64,000 bases of DNA from Podarcis raffonei (taxonomy: Eukaryota; Chordata; Lepidosauria; Squamata; Lacertidae), in assembly GCF_027172205.1 (NCBI RefSeq), contig NC_070614.1:33160001-33224000 (forward strand). The letters are read 5' to 3'. The translations under genes were made by a program, and so were the position numbers. The notes below the pieces were generated by a model. That model was not told the origin of the DNA. It saw only the letters and a program-made list of their open reading frames with translations, and ran no database searches. Positions 1 through 11,830 of this stretch are shown here, in pieces (positions within the stretch are counted from its first letter, which is position 1; each line of letters opens with the position of its first letter).

Positions 1-2245
1 TGAATCAATAACTCTTTGCCTGGAGGAGCCTGAGGATCCAATCTTCCAACGTTGACTCTGACGACTGAGCCATTGGAGAACATCATCCAGTTTGTAATAT
101 CAAAACTTGCAACTAATTCTCCATTGTCATCATCAAAGCGTATTGTTTCTCCGACAGTATTATTGAATATGATATGCCTTAGAAAGTCATGAACCTACAT
201 TGAAAGACAATATAAAGAAAGAGATAATTAGGTCTTGGAGCGACTCCAATGAGTTTCACAAAGCCCTATCATAGTGTATGTTTTGTTTTATTTCTGGACA
301 ATATATGTGATTACTCTTTATTTCTCGCTGGTAATATTTTTAACTTGTCACAATATCAAAAATCATGATTTTACACTGAAGCTGTTGTTTATTATCCAAA
401 CAGATTAATAGCACCTAAAGTTTATTTACTTCTGGGTCATACATTAAATTGTAGTTACCTGCCATGGTTGCACATTTTGAAATACCAGTCTCTGATTTCC
501 TGACAACCTTCTTTGCTTCAATCTCAACCTATATATGCCATGCAAAGCATGTGCCATGGCATAGAGAGCATTGTAGACACTGTAACTATGGCCAGTCATC
601 TTCATTTCAAACAAAATACCAGGAATGCTCTCCAGCTTCTCCTCCCCAGTACATGTTTCCTTTTCATCTTTCTCCTGCTTCTTTAATGAACAGCTGAATG
701 CCTGTTCCCAGAAGTCCTGGATAAATCCATCTCCTTTCACTCCAAAAGGCGTTAACCCCTCAATAAACTTTTGAAAGCCTGGTGGCTGATTTGAGTGAGC
801 GGTGAAAGATATGGAACCATGGAAGGTTTGCATATCCCATGTCTTTTGAAAGGACACCGAGGTGAAATCCCAGTGGGATGTAACAATCCACACTTTACCA
901 AGAGGAGGCCATTCCATATTGAATGCTACAAAAAGAAATATCCTCACAACCTGAAAAGATGGAGGTTCACCATATATAAAGAATACATTGGATTTTGTCT
1001 CGGTTGCAATTTCATATGTATTCGAGTGCTCAAGAAACAAATCTGTCATCTCAGCCACATAGTTCCATTTTGGTAGCCTTATAATGAAGGCATAACAGAT
1101 GCCATTTTGGGAAAGCATAGGCACCATTGTCTGCAAAAACATGTCCCCTTTGTCATCATTCACAGCAGCAACTCCAACCCATTTCCACCCAAAATGGTGA
1201 AATAACAGCACAACTCCCGTTTGCTGGTGGGATTCAGTTGGAACCATTTGGTACAGGAATGGGTATAGCATTTTGGAACCATGCAGTGGCAAGAATGATC
1301 CATAAGTTGCCTGAAAAAACCAGAAATGATGAATAAATGCTATCTCTTGAAATCATAGCATTGCACTGGGTTAGGTAGTTCATCTAGTCGAGATCCCTGT
1401 GTGATGCCGCAAATCCAGAATTTGAGTGATCCCAACAGATGGCTACCTAGCTTCTATTTATGTAATACCTTGAGTGACAGAGAGTGCACATATCTACTGC
1501 TGAACTGTACTGAATAGGTCGCCTAAAAATAAACCAACTTCTAGTGCTATCCTGAGGGTTAGAACAAGTTTTTGTGATCTTCTGTGTGGCAGCCGTTCTA
1601 GTATTTTTACAATGCTATTATGTGCGCTCTTTACTTTCCATTCTTTTCAGAATGAAAATATTCCTTCAAACTTTCTACATAGAGTCTATAACCCGGACAT
1701 TCTGCTCAACTATTAATTCATTCTTATGAATTTCCCATATGGGTTAATTCCTCTCTGCCTTAAATTATACTGTAGTTCTGTGATGGCAGGGTCTATAACC
1801 TGTACCATTAGAGGAAAGGGTGATAAGCAAACCCTGTTTCTTGTTAACTTCATCACTATCACCAAGAACTCTTTAATATAGAATTTCCCCTGTGTAGTTT
1901 TAACATTTGAATGCTTGCTCCTCTTGTGCAGATGGCTTCTAAAACCTACAGCAGTTATTTTTAAACTCAGGTCTTAAAGCCTAAAACTCAACAGATTGTA
2001 AAACAATGAATTTTGGAGCTGTTTTGCACAAACATGTCTCTTCATAGTCCTTTGCTTGAAAGAACAATGCATGGTTGCTTGCTGGTTAGATATTTTTCTT
2101 CTCAGGTTATCTTGTTTGCCACTAGTCCCAATTTATACCTCTGTTTATTTCATTCCATCCCTTTCTTTCACTGTAATCCAACATATTTTTCACAACATCA
2201 GCACCAACAATTTTTGTCTCTGCGTCTTCTTAGTTATTAGGCAGG

Positions 2246-2322
<77 letters not shown>

Positions 2323-2362
2323 ACACACACACAGGCCTATTTTCATAGCCATAACTGTCATG

Positions 2363-2429
<67 letters not shown>

Positions 2430-5400
2430 AGATCTATATAAAGTCTGCCAATCCTTACCCTACCAGTAACCTACCCAACCTAACCAGCATTGTATATTTT
2501 CTGATTCTTTCCTCCCTTCCAGTCAAAGTGCTTATAGTAAAATAAATAAATATCTGTTTTTGTTTTTTAAGCAGTGTTTTGTCCTATTGTTCTTATTAGT
2601 TTTCCAGTCCTTCCTGAATCCATTATTATTTGTGTGAAGTGTTGTGTGAATGTAGATCCAGCACTGTACAGTCGTACCTTGGTTCTCGAAGAGAATGCAT
2701 TCCGGGAGTCCGTTCGACTCCCAGAACCGTTCAAAAACCAAGTGTGACTTCCGATTTGCTGCAGGAGTTTCCTGCACTCAACTGGAAGCCATGGAAGCCA
2801 TGCCAGACATCCGACTTCCGAAAATCGTTCGAAAACTGGAACACTCACTTCTGGTTTTCAATCATTCAGGAGCAGAAATGTACGAGGCGTTCTGTGGCAT
2901 TCGGCAACCAAGGGACAACTGTACACAGTCAGGGCAGCAGCACAGAAAGATGGGAACAGACAATAAAATAAGGCATTTGCATAGAAGTGGCCAAAAGCCA
3001 AGGTGACAGGTGGCAGCAGAAGCACCAGTGGCCAAACTGGTGTGCTCATAGGCTAGCTTTTCCTGCTCCAACTACCAGGAAGCCCTTTTCAAAGGATTCA
3101 GTAGGCACAGCCACAAGCAGGAGCCAGTAAAGAGCAAGCCCTTTGTTGGGAGAAAGGAAGAAAGTCCAACCCACTGCTGGACATCATTAACTTCCCAGCA
3201 CTTTAAGCTTACCTGTGGAGTCTTTTGGATTGCTGAAATGGCAGCCATATTGACAGAGATCTCAGAGAAGCATCCTCCAATGATAACAATCATATTGTTC
3301 TGGTCGTTACACCTGTAGTTGGGGGCAAACCTCTGTTGTGTGGAAAGCAGGCTCAGAGTGGCCTTATAGGTCATTCTTGCGCTCAAGTAGCTGTTGAGGA
3401 TGTGGAAACCTAGAGAGATATTTGGCAAGATTGTGGGGTTTTCATTGATCTCTTTGACAGCAAATGCTAAAGCCAGGATGTGCTGGTAGTTCTTAGGCAC
3501 TGAACTGTAATAAGGATGACAACTGTTTAATAAAGCAACCACAATAACAAAAAAGCATTTGTACTTTTCATTCATGTGCTTCCAAGATATAGGCAAACCT
3601 TAGGACCATAGATTACAATAGACTGAAGAGGAACTGACACCTGAAAGAGATATTTCATCATCATCATCATCAAAACTTTTATTGGCATCACATACAAACA
3701 TCCATAGCAAATCAATACAGAATTACCACCTTCCCCGTGACACAAAACGTTTGTCAAATGAAAGAGGCAGATGATGATGGTGATGATGATTATATTTCTT
3801 GCATGGAAAACCAAGTAGTCTAACTGTTTTGAGATCACTCTAGAGCTTAACAAATCACCACAACAAAAATGCTCGTTATCATCATATATTCAAATGCTTG
3901 CAAAACTGAGGTGAACCTTCGGACCATAGAAGACAATACATTGAGAAAAATCTGAAATAAGTACATTCCTGCTGTGAAGTAGTAATAGTCACTTCCCTAG
4001 GAGGATTGGGGGCGCCTTGTTGCCCCAGTACAGTTGTGCTGTGGCCATTGGGTGCTGGAGGTGGGGTTTTCATCATTCACGCAGCCAGAGGGGGAATGTT
4101 GGAGCTTTTCTTCCTGTGGCACAATTTTGATGTGTTGAGGCCCATGATATGGGATGATTGCTTTAGGGGCAGAGAGGTCACCCTCCCATCCTATTGCTTT
4201 TTAGTCCTACCCAAAGGTGGGTGGGCTGGAACATGCTAGAACCTTGCTATGGACAAGCCAGTTGCAGTATTCTGGGCCAGGGAGGAATTTCCCCTGCAGA
4301 CTAATTGGCCTTTCTGAAAGTTTTTGCCTGCCTCATAGCAATTGTCACAACTCTGGTGGTTAAGGCATGGGGTCTTTATCTTTAATATCTGAGTACCCTG
4401 CTAAAGGGGTCTGTCCAGAAGCCCACATGGGAGCCAATGGGCCATAGAACCCATCCAAGAGGCAACCCTGGTAAGGGGCAATCACAGTTGATATATGTTC
4501 TTCACAAACCCATAGGGGAGGAAGCAAACTCACTTTTGAACAACTCCAGCATCAAATATAAGAACATCTAGCACAAAAAACATCCTCCCTGCACATATTC
4601 TCTGAAATTTAGCAGTGTTCTTACATAGAGGCATTTCTATGATATTTGCTATTTCACATAAACTGACATTAAAGCAATAGGGAAGATTTGTAATAAATAA
4701 ATAACCAAAAGAGCAAAGGCTGGCCTTGCAGCTATCCTTCTTAAATCAATGTCCTTTGAAGAGCTAACATGTCTTCAGTCTGTGTTGATTCTGCTCATCT
4801 TAAACAATAATAGATGGTTGGTTGGTTGGTTGGTTTTTTTAAAGGGAGGAAATGCTAAAGGTTCCCAGCACAACAATTCTGACACCTATTTTTCTGGTTG
4901 TTTTATACTCCCCAAAGAAGCAAATTAGTTGGCTTCTGACTTCTGCTGCTTTGATGACAATGACAGAGTGTCATAGTCGCCAGGACTTTTCAGTCATGGC
5001 AACAGAAATGCTATCTCATCCAGGAATAGTGGAAACAAGAGAAAACATTTGAACAAGGCACCTTAATAAAGCATTGTCTAAATTTTGCATCATTCAGGCC
5101 AAGCAATCTGTGAGTATTCCATCTTTCAGCACTAGAACTGCAGCATACTTTATCCACATCAAAGCTGCTGAAGATGGCAGAAGCTGAAATGTTTTGCTAC
5201 GAAACATTCGTATCTGTATTTTTTTTTAAAGTAACTCTATTAAGTCAGTCTTTAAAATCTCTCCAGGTGATATTGTTATCATTTAATTTGATACACCGAA
5301 AATCTCTTTACCATGTCCAACATATTTGGTTCAAGCAACGAACAATGGAACATCTATATTGTCTGACATCCGAGATACATTAATGTAACTGCAGGACACT

Positions 5401-6437
5401 TACAACAAGGGGAGGTATGTGAGATTATGTTGGATGCATAAAGGGGAGCTTTACAAATTTCCAGAAACTAACCTACATGTGAAAGAAATGTCCCATGTAG
5501 TGCATGTTTCTGAAGGCCAATTCACAATCTACTTTCTAAAATATACATGCCACTATAATTTTAGATTTGTGAACTTTTAGTATGAACACTAGTTGGAGAC
5601 AAGAATCCTCTCCAGTGTGAAAGAAATAGGTAGAGTTAAACATTTTGGTATTTTTCAAATATAATAGTATCTAATGCATCATTAAAAAGACCAGAAGTCT
5701 GGAAATACATGAGAACAGGCAAAGAGAGGGGTAAAGTCTGAGAAAAACTGAAATGGCAAAGCCCTTTGTTTTCATTAATTTGTTAAATTTTGGCCCCTCT
5801 CCCCTTAAAGACTGTTCAAATATTATTAAACCATCTATGACATAAATAAATAAATGCACAGGCACAATCCACCATGTGATTATTCAGAAGAAGCTCAATA
5901 GAAATGTACAGGATCATTTATTCAATGAAGCTTGTGGGGGAAAACTTATTAGTGGTTCATGATCAACAATAACATGTAACGGTAAGACAAGGTGATTAAC
6001 AAGCTGGAAGTGTGAAATTGACCAAGTTCCACTTTTGTTATGTTTTTCTTTAGGATTATTGTAGATAGACCATAAATTCATATTGATGCACAGTCTTGAA
6101 TTATGGTGTGTTTTCCATTTTAATGGTGTGAGTATTTTACAGAATGGGAAAGAAAGAGAAAGAGAACAAAATTAATTTCTTACATGGATTCATCGATCAG
6201 CATTGGTGTAGGTTGTTTCATGAAATTGAAGTCATCATAGTTTAAGAAGACCTGGGAAACAATCTCCCCGATGATGATATCAGCTGGCTGGTAAAATTCA
6301 TGAGGAATAGGGAGGGGGTCATCAAATATATGGCAGTTAATGAAATGTGTCTTACACAGAGTGTGACACAGCAATACAAGCAACAACAAGACCACAAGCA
6401 TGATTCTGTTGATAATATTTTGCGTGCAGATGTACAT
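1..6437 (-). CDS. V2R gene G, 5' part (exons 1-4, truncated at left edge)
   Basis: Vomeronasal type-2 receptor, class C GPCR. The coding exons are exon 1 6184-6437, exon 2 3213-3504, exon 3 459-1310 and exon 4 <1-194. All are open, with GT donors, AG acceptors and the phases of its neighbours. Exon 1 encodes a hydrophobic signal peptide (about residues 12-28) and the mature start around KTHFINC; it is two codons shorter than in genes C-E. Exon 2 begins [16 protein letters not shown], a V2R hallmark. Exon 4 carries one extra in-frame codon (FDDDNGE against FNENRE). Exons 5 and 6 (cysteine-rich and transmembrane) must lie left of the window, so I cannot say whether the gene is intact. The orphan exon pair F sits just upstream and could supply alternative first exons. 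Confidence 0.87.
459..1310 (-). CDS. V2R G exon 3, ligand-binding domain
   Basis: This 852-nt exon encodes the middle of the Venus-flytrap domain. It is open from the acceptor (start ATYGSFLPLHG) to the donor (end VQPWQ). Family motifs seen are [43 protein letters not shown] and [11 protein letters not shown]. It starts GCA ACT where the paralogues start CTC ACT (Ala-Thr for Leu-Thr). Its second half resembles gene B exon 3 more than the C/D/E type. Confidence 0.88.
2250..2425. repeat. Compound inverted microsatellite (CT)n(CA)n ... (GT)n(GA)n
   Basis: A (CT)n run at about 2250-2292 passes into (CA)n up to 2333. After a 30-base spacer come (GT)n at 2364-2393 and (GA)n at 2396-2425. The right arm is the reverse complement of the left, so the tract can fold into a long hairpin. 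Confidence 0.9.
2667..2923. mobile_element. Tc1/mariner (Tigger-like) MITE
   Basis: The element has terminal inverted repeats (CAGTCGTACCTTGG at the left; CCAAGGGACAACTG at the right) flanked by TA on both sides. It is about 255 bp with no transposase frame. Related elements lie at 12040-12287, 47000-47245 and 48933-49178. The Tigger assignment comes from the style of the ends, not from a search. Confidence 0.65.
3505..6183 (-). other. Intron 1 of gene G
   Basis: This 2.7-kb phase-2 intron is the longest intron 1 in the array. Comparison with intron 1 of F suggests an inserted piece near 3655-3795 (ATC repeats plus a LINE-tail-like stretch) and an unclassified repeat at about 3990-4520. The part at 5400-6100 aligns by eye with the 5' part of intron 1 in F and B. 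No coding exon is seen. Confidence 0.6.
3990..4520 (-). repeat. Unclassified interspersed repeat
   Basis: Read on the minus strand, this GC-richer stretch contains a segment around 4320-4390 (CAATTGCTATGAGGCAGGC) that is clearly related to 7690-7740 on the plus strand (CGATTGCTATGAGGTAGGC). It is therefore a dispersed family with at least two copies here. I do not recognise the family. Confidence 0.45.
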
Positions 6438-7130
6438 TCCCAGGTTAGTATCTACAGCTCTATGGCTATTATATGATTTCTTACAGATAGTGGTGCTACA
6501 CTCATTTACAGCTTGATATCTTAGGGTATATGTGCACCATTTTTCTCTTGATCTTATTTATAAAAATGGCTCTGTGTTCATCAGCACTCTCAACAGTGCA
6601 CCTCTTCACTTCTTCCTCTATGAGTGAGTTAAAATATTCATATACATCTGTTCAGCTACAGGTATGAATGATTTCCCCCCAAAAAATGGTGTGCAAAGAA
6701 AGTGTAACCCTGAAAATTATCCATGGATTCTCCATGAAATGTGAGTTTCATTAAAGTGAGGCAGTAAATATCTGTGAAGCAGATATAGACAAAGAGAGAG
6801 AATCAGGATAGGGATTCTTATGCAGCATCGTTTTTTGTCAGAGTCAGCTGGTGAGAAACATACCCTGACATGTATAATCAGAGAAGAAAATGTCAGAGCC
6901 TTGCTTATGCAGAGATCCATTGCTCAATAGCACTGCAGGTTTATATATTTTTGTCAGATTCTGATCATTGGTCTGGTTAATGAAACCTGTATAACCCCTG
7001 TTAAATACAAGGCAAACAAATAATTCTGACAATGATACGTGTGATTATAATTTCCCCAGTGTCTTGATGTTCCTTGAAGCTGCATCATAATTGACAGAAG
7101 TATTATGAGACACACCCCTCCACCTCTGCA
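6438..7130 (-). promoter_or_regulatory. Promoter and leader region of V2R gene G
   Basis: A TATA-like TATATAAA lies at 6940-6947 on the minus strand, about 500 bp upstream of the start codon. Downstream is a block shared with the other genes (GGATCT...GCATAAGCAAGG). It is followed by AGG/GTATGTTTC near 6863, a plausible 5'UTR splice donor, and an acceptor-like CTGTAG lies just upstream of the ATG. The block around 7040-7110 is also conserved in the paralogues. The transcription start and the spliced leader are inferences. Confidence 0.5.
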
Positions 7131-7320
7131 TTATTTTCTTCTTTAAGGGATAATATGTAGTCAGTGGCACTTAGCCAGGAGTTGTATAGTTCACACAACC
7201 AGATCGCTCATATTTGGTATAACTTGAAGATCTCACACAAATTCATACAAACAGATCACTCACTTAAAGGCTGTGGAATTTAAGGCTCCATGTTGCATGT
7301 CAAAGCCCCAAGCCACCCCC

Positions 7321-7800
7321 GTTAGAATAAAGACACAAGGACACAGAATTTTAAGTTAATGTTAATGGGCAAAATTTAGGCCACAACATTATTGGTTACA
7401 AAATGTGAGCGGTATTGGCTTAGGCATTGGGATCAACAGACTATATCTGACTCCTGCCCGCCTTGCAGGGAGTCTGGTAAGGGTAAACCACCAGTAGGGG
7501 GAGCTCCGCCAATGTGGATCGACTCGAGCATCCCCTAGGTTCCTGCTGGGGTCGTGGCATGGCCCTAGCCCACCCCTGGGCTTCGGACGAGATCCACCCC
7601 CCCCGATTCATTTAACGGAATACCCTTAAGCATGGAGGGGCAGGTGATGGCCGCTCCTCCTCTCCCCCACATTGCTATTCCAATGCTTAACTGCCAAACC
7701 TTATAAAGTTATGACGATTGCTATGAGGTAGGCGAAAACCAAGTGCAAAACCTTTCTCAGTTTGATGAGGAGAAATTGTCAGGGTTGTGCAAATCACTCA
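7321..7800 (+). repeat. Unclassified interspersed repeat upstream of gene G
   Basis: This GC-rich stretch differs from its AT-rich surroundings. Its 7600-7760 part is related to the reverse complement of about 4310-4390. It has no open frame and I could not identify the family. Confidence 0.4.
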
Positions 7801-8873
7801 GATGAGGTATGAACCACATCAGGATACCTTAAGCTGATTCACACTGCACATGGGGTAGGTCTGGGTGCCTATAGATTTCTATGAATGGAGTGGTGCTTCC
7901 AGAGTTACCCTGGAGTTACATGGCAATATGGATTTAAAAATAAATAAATAAGAAAAGCCAGACTGTCTCTCAAATTGATATTGAAACAAACAAGAACAGA
8001 CAGCAGACATCCTACAAGAAAAATGCCAGGCTGTTCACAGCATGATGTATAGTAGGAGAGGAGCTGACCTTTCGTTTGGTTAACAGTCAATCATTCCCAT
8101 CCCGACTTTATTTAATAATGATAATGATAATAATTTGTGTATGTGTTGCGGGCTGTCTTCTTTTCTTAGTTGCTTGACACACACAATTTGGGGTACCACC
8201 TTTCTACAGAGAGCTGTTTGTTCTCGTGTCATATTTCTCACTATGCTGTAAGTTATAACTTGTAATGGGTGCTTTGTTGTTTTGCATAGCTAGGAGATTT
8301 TTTTAATAAAAAAAATCAATTCTTCCAGTCCTTGCCCTGCCAGCAATACATCCCACCCACCTTTACAAATGTTCCAATGCCTGCTGCTTCTCTACCTGTC
8401 CACCTCACTGCCTTTTATTTCATAACTGCATTAAGGAAACACCTCTTAGTGATTACCTGCCTTTCTTTGACTTAGTTGTCTGGAAAATAGAATTCCAAAT
8501 GATTCAGATTTTTTAAAAATTCTTCATGAAACAGGAAGATATTAACTGTAAAAAAAAAGAAAATGAAAAGGCTAAATTTAAAGACAGTTAGAATAAACAA
8601 AACAAAACCACCCCTTGAGATACCTGTCTTTGCCCAGAATCAGATTTTCTTGTTGTTGTTGGGGGCATTCACAGCCCTAGTGAAAGAGCAATACTTCAGT
8701 AAAGTTTCCAGTTAGGAATGATTAGTAATGATTTCATCTTCTAGTATTATTAAGCATGCATTTAACCACTTTGCCTAGCAAAACAGTATGAAGATTTTGG
8801 TCAAATGCTTTCTAAATTTCAAGATCTTATGCTATAGTTCTGAAATCTCCATTCCCTCATGCACCCAGCTTAC
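7801..8873. other. Non-coding stretch downstream of orphan exon 2 of F
   Basis: I looked here on both strands for V2R exons 3-6 ([20 protein letters not shown] and SFNEAKF motifs) and found none. The part near 8640-8870 resembles the start of intron 2 in the other genes. The rest is AT-rich with a short (AAT)-type repeat at 8110-8135. Confidence 0.6.
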
Positions 8874-11096
8874 CTGTGGAGTCTTCTGGATTGTTGAAAT
8901 GGCAGCCATATTGACAGAGGTCTCAGAGAAACATCCTCCAATGATAGCAATCAGATTGTGACACCTGAAGTTGGGGATACGTTTCTGTTGTGTTGAAAGG
9001 AGGCTCAGAGTGGCCTTATAAGTCATTCTTGCTGCCATGTAGCTATTGAGGATGTGGAAGCCCAGAGAGATATTTGGCAAGATTGTGGGGTTCTCATTTA
9101 TTTCTTTGACAGAAAATACCAAGGCCAGGGTGTGCTGGTAGTTCTTAGGCACTGAACTGTAATAAGAATGACCTGTTTAATAAAGCAACCACAATAACAA
9201 AAAAGCATTTGTACTCTTCATTCATTCATTCATTCATTCATTCATGTGCTTCCAAGATTGAGGCAAACCTTAGGACCATAAATTACAATAGACTGAAGAA
9301 GAACTGACATCTGAAAGAGATAATTCTTGCATGGAAAACTAAGAAGTCTAACTGTTTTGAAATCACTCTAGAGCTTAATAAACTGTTCTCTTAACATTTT
9401 TCCTCAATTCCCTAACATATTAAGAACAAGAATTAGCTGAAGTAGGTGTATATGTGTTTTTAGAGCTGTATTCCCTCCACAGTGTTCTATAACTACCACC
9501 TTGACCAGGTGTAGGCAACCTAAGGCCCGGGGGCTGGATGCGGCCCAATCGCCTTCTCAATCCAGCCGTGGACGGTCCGGGAATCAGCATTTTTCTACAT
9601 GAGTAGAATGTGTGGTTTTATTTAAAATGCATCTCTGGGTTATTTGTGGGGCATAGGAATTCGTTCACACACCCCCAAAAAAATATACCCACCACATGGC
9701 CCACCACATGGCCAGACCTTGACTGTACCCTTTTGTTTCACCTCCGAGTAGGTGTGGATGGCGGAAGCCAAAACATTTGCTATGAAATGTTCATATTTCT
9801 CTATTGTTGGGCACTCTAATATATTTGTGAATTTTTTTAAAAAAAAAATCTCTCCCAAGTGACATTTCTAATGTTCAACTCAATATACTGATTGCCTATG
9901 TAACAAGCCCGGCAGCTTTGATGAAAGAAGCAATATAAAATATCATTGTCACTTCAAGCAACTGATAAAGAATCGTTTATATTATCTAAAATCTGAAATA
10001 CACTAATGTAAATGAAGGGCAGTTAGAATAAGGACAGGAATTGGGAGATTATATTGCAGTCAGAAAGTAAATCTTACAAATTTCCACAAATTCACAATAC
10101 ACCAAATTTCTTACTGAAGTGCATGGCTCCTGAAGGCAAGCCAGAAGCTACTTTCTAAAATCCATATATCCCTATGATATTTTATTTGTGCAGCATAAAT
10201 TTTAAAAATTTGAAACCAAAGTTTGATCACTCTTTAGTGTGCTGTCTGTTTGAACAATATGTTGGTATTTTTGCTAGGAAAACTGTAGGGGTGACATTAA
10301 TAGGAAGAATGTATGTCTCAAATAGAGTAATAGAAAATAAATGGTTAAATAAATCTGAAGTATGGAAGTGCATGAGAGAAGGCAGTGCTGGAGAGAACTA
10401 TGGGAACAAAGTGAGGGGAAAACAAAAGTGGCAAAAGCCTCTTTTTTCATTGATGAAGATATTATCTTTTGAAAACCTCTTTTTTATAAATATTAAGTCA
10501 TATATAAATATAAGACGTAAAAAGTAAGGAAAAGCATGAGCATAATCCACCATGTAGTTATTCAGCAAAAGCCCAATAGAAATGCACAGGATCCATTCAT
10601 TCCTTGGGAGTTGTGAAAGAAAATAGTGATTTTTGAACAACATTAAAAAAAAAGGTAAGGCAAAGAATAATTACCAAGAAGGAAGTTTGATCAAATTCCA
10701 TTGTTCTCATACCAGTATATAAATTCTTATTAATGCACATTATTATACTATGATATGCTTTCCATTTTAATGGTCCAAGCATTTTACAGAACGAAAGTGA
10801 GAGCGAGAGAGAGAGAGAACAAAACTAATGGCTTACAGAGGTTCATTGAACAGCATCTGGGCTGGCTGTTCTGTGAAATGGAGGTTATCGTAGTTGAAGA
10901 GGACCTGGGAAACCATTTCCCCGATGATGAGGTCACCTGGTTGGTAAAATTTATGAGGAATAGGGAGGGGATCATCATATATGCTACAGTTTATAGAATG
11001 TGTCTTGCACACAGTGTGGCACAGCAATATGAGGAGCACCACCACTATAAGCATTATCCTGCTGAAGAAACGTTGTATCCAAATGTCGATTCCCAT
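8874..11096 (-). CDS. Orphan 5' half of a V2R (F): exons 1 and 2 only
   Basis: Exon 1 is 10837-11096 (260 nt, start codon at 11096) and exon 2 is 8874-9156 (283 nt). Both are open, with GT donors, an AG acceptor and the usual phase-2 junction. Exon 1 has a signal peptide (about residues 13-28) and [19 protein letters not shown]. Exon 2 starts [12 protein letters not shown]. It is nine bases shorter than in the other genes, an in-frame loss of the Gln-Asn-Asn that follows RCHN. No exons 3-6 follow before exon 1 of gene G. It is either a truncated pseudogene or an alternative first module for G: its exon 2 ends in phase 0 and could join G exon 3 without a frame change. A promoter-like block lies upstream. 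Confidence 0.75.
9215..9245. repeat. (ATTC)n microsatellite
   Basis: This run of seven or so tandem TTCA/ATTC units lies in intron 1 of F. The same place in gene G has a single copy. Confidence 0.85.
9508..9720 (+). mobile_element. hAT-family nonautonomous DNA transposon fragment
   Basis: It begins with CAGGTGTAGGCAACCTAAGG, a typical hAT-type end, followed by a GC-rich body (GGCCCGGGGGCTGGATGCGG). The right end lacks a clear matching inverted repeat, so it is truncated or diverged. It lies in intron 1 of F. Confidence 0.55.
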
Positions 11097-11830
11097 GTTT
11101 ACATCTATAGCACTATTATTGGTTTCCCTGCAGGTTTCCTTGAATTATGGCAGATATTTCCTAAGATGCAAACACCACTATTTCCTCAACTTATATTCCT
11201 CTGTGTTCATCAGTGTTCCTGAAGAGTGTATTTTATTTACTGCCTCACACTTGCCTCTGTGGGTGAGTAATTTCAAATCTCCATATATACTTGTTCAACT
11301 AAACATATCAATGCTATTTTCTTAATGTGCAAAGGAAAAAGTGGAAACCTGAAAATTCCCAGTGCATTTGTCCACATGAATGTGAGTTTTATTACAGCGA
11401 GACAGTGCTTTGATACAGGAGCTGTTCATAGAAATGTGTCTAATCCACACCCAATTCATGAGTTGTGATCAGTAAATATCTCAAAAGTGAATGACTTAAT
11501 GGGCAAACAAAGTACTCACAGTATACTTTTTTGTGGTTAAAATAATGTCAGAATAAGGTGGTGGGAAACATACCCTAACATGCACAGTATATAATCATAA
11601 AAGAAGATGACAGAGCCCTGCCTAAGCCTATATCCAGTGCTCAGTAACACAAGGTTTTTATACCTTTTTCATATTCAGGTTGTTGCTAATGACATTTGTA
11701 TATCCACTACATAAAAGGCTGGAAGCCAGTAATTTTGACAATTATAGGTGTGATGAGCATCTCCCCAGAGGACTGATGTCTTTTGAAGTTGAATCATAGA
11801 AGGTGCAAAAAATCATACCATTATTAACCT
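11097..11830 (-). promoter_or_regulatory. Promoter and leader region of F
   Basis: TATAAAA lies at 11656-11662 (minus strand), about 560 bp upstream of the ATG. It is followed by the conserved leader block and AGGGTATGTTTCCC near 11570, a donor-like site also present in gene G. An acceptor-like GCTATAG precedes the ATG. F therefore keeps a full promoter even though the rest of the receptor is missing. Confidence 0.5.

Larger units (their letters stand above)
1311..3212 (-). other. Intron 2 of gene G
   Basis: This 1.9-kb intron holds a compound inverted microsatellite (2250-2425) and a TIR element (2667-2923). I see no further exon or conserved coding sequence in it. Confidence 0.7.

Noticed and set aside
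464-1336. Plus-strand open frames opposite exon 3 of gene G, and similar ones opposite exons 3 and 6 elsewhere
   Set aside because: They are antisense shadows of the V2R exons; the same shadows recur over each paralogue.
2056-2469. Plus-strand 137-aa open frame
   Set aside because: Mostly Ser-Leu, Thr-His and Cys-Val runs translated from the compound microsatellite; not a gene.
6438-8873. Hidden or decayed exons 3-6 of F
   Set aside because: I searched both strands for the V2R words of each exon and found none. Only promoter, repeat and intron-like sequence is present.
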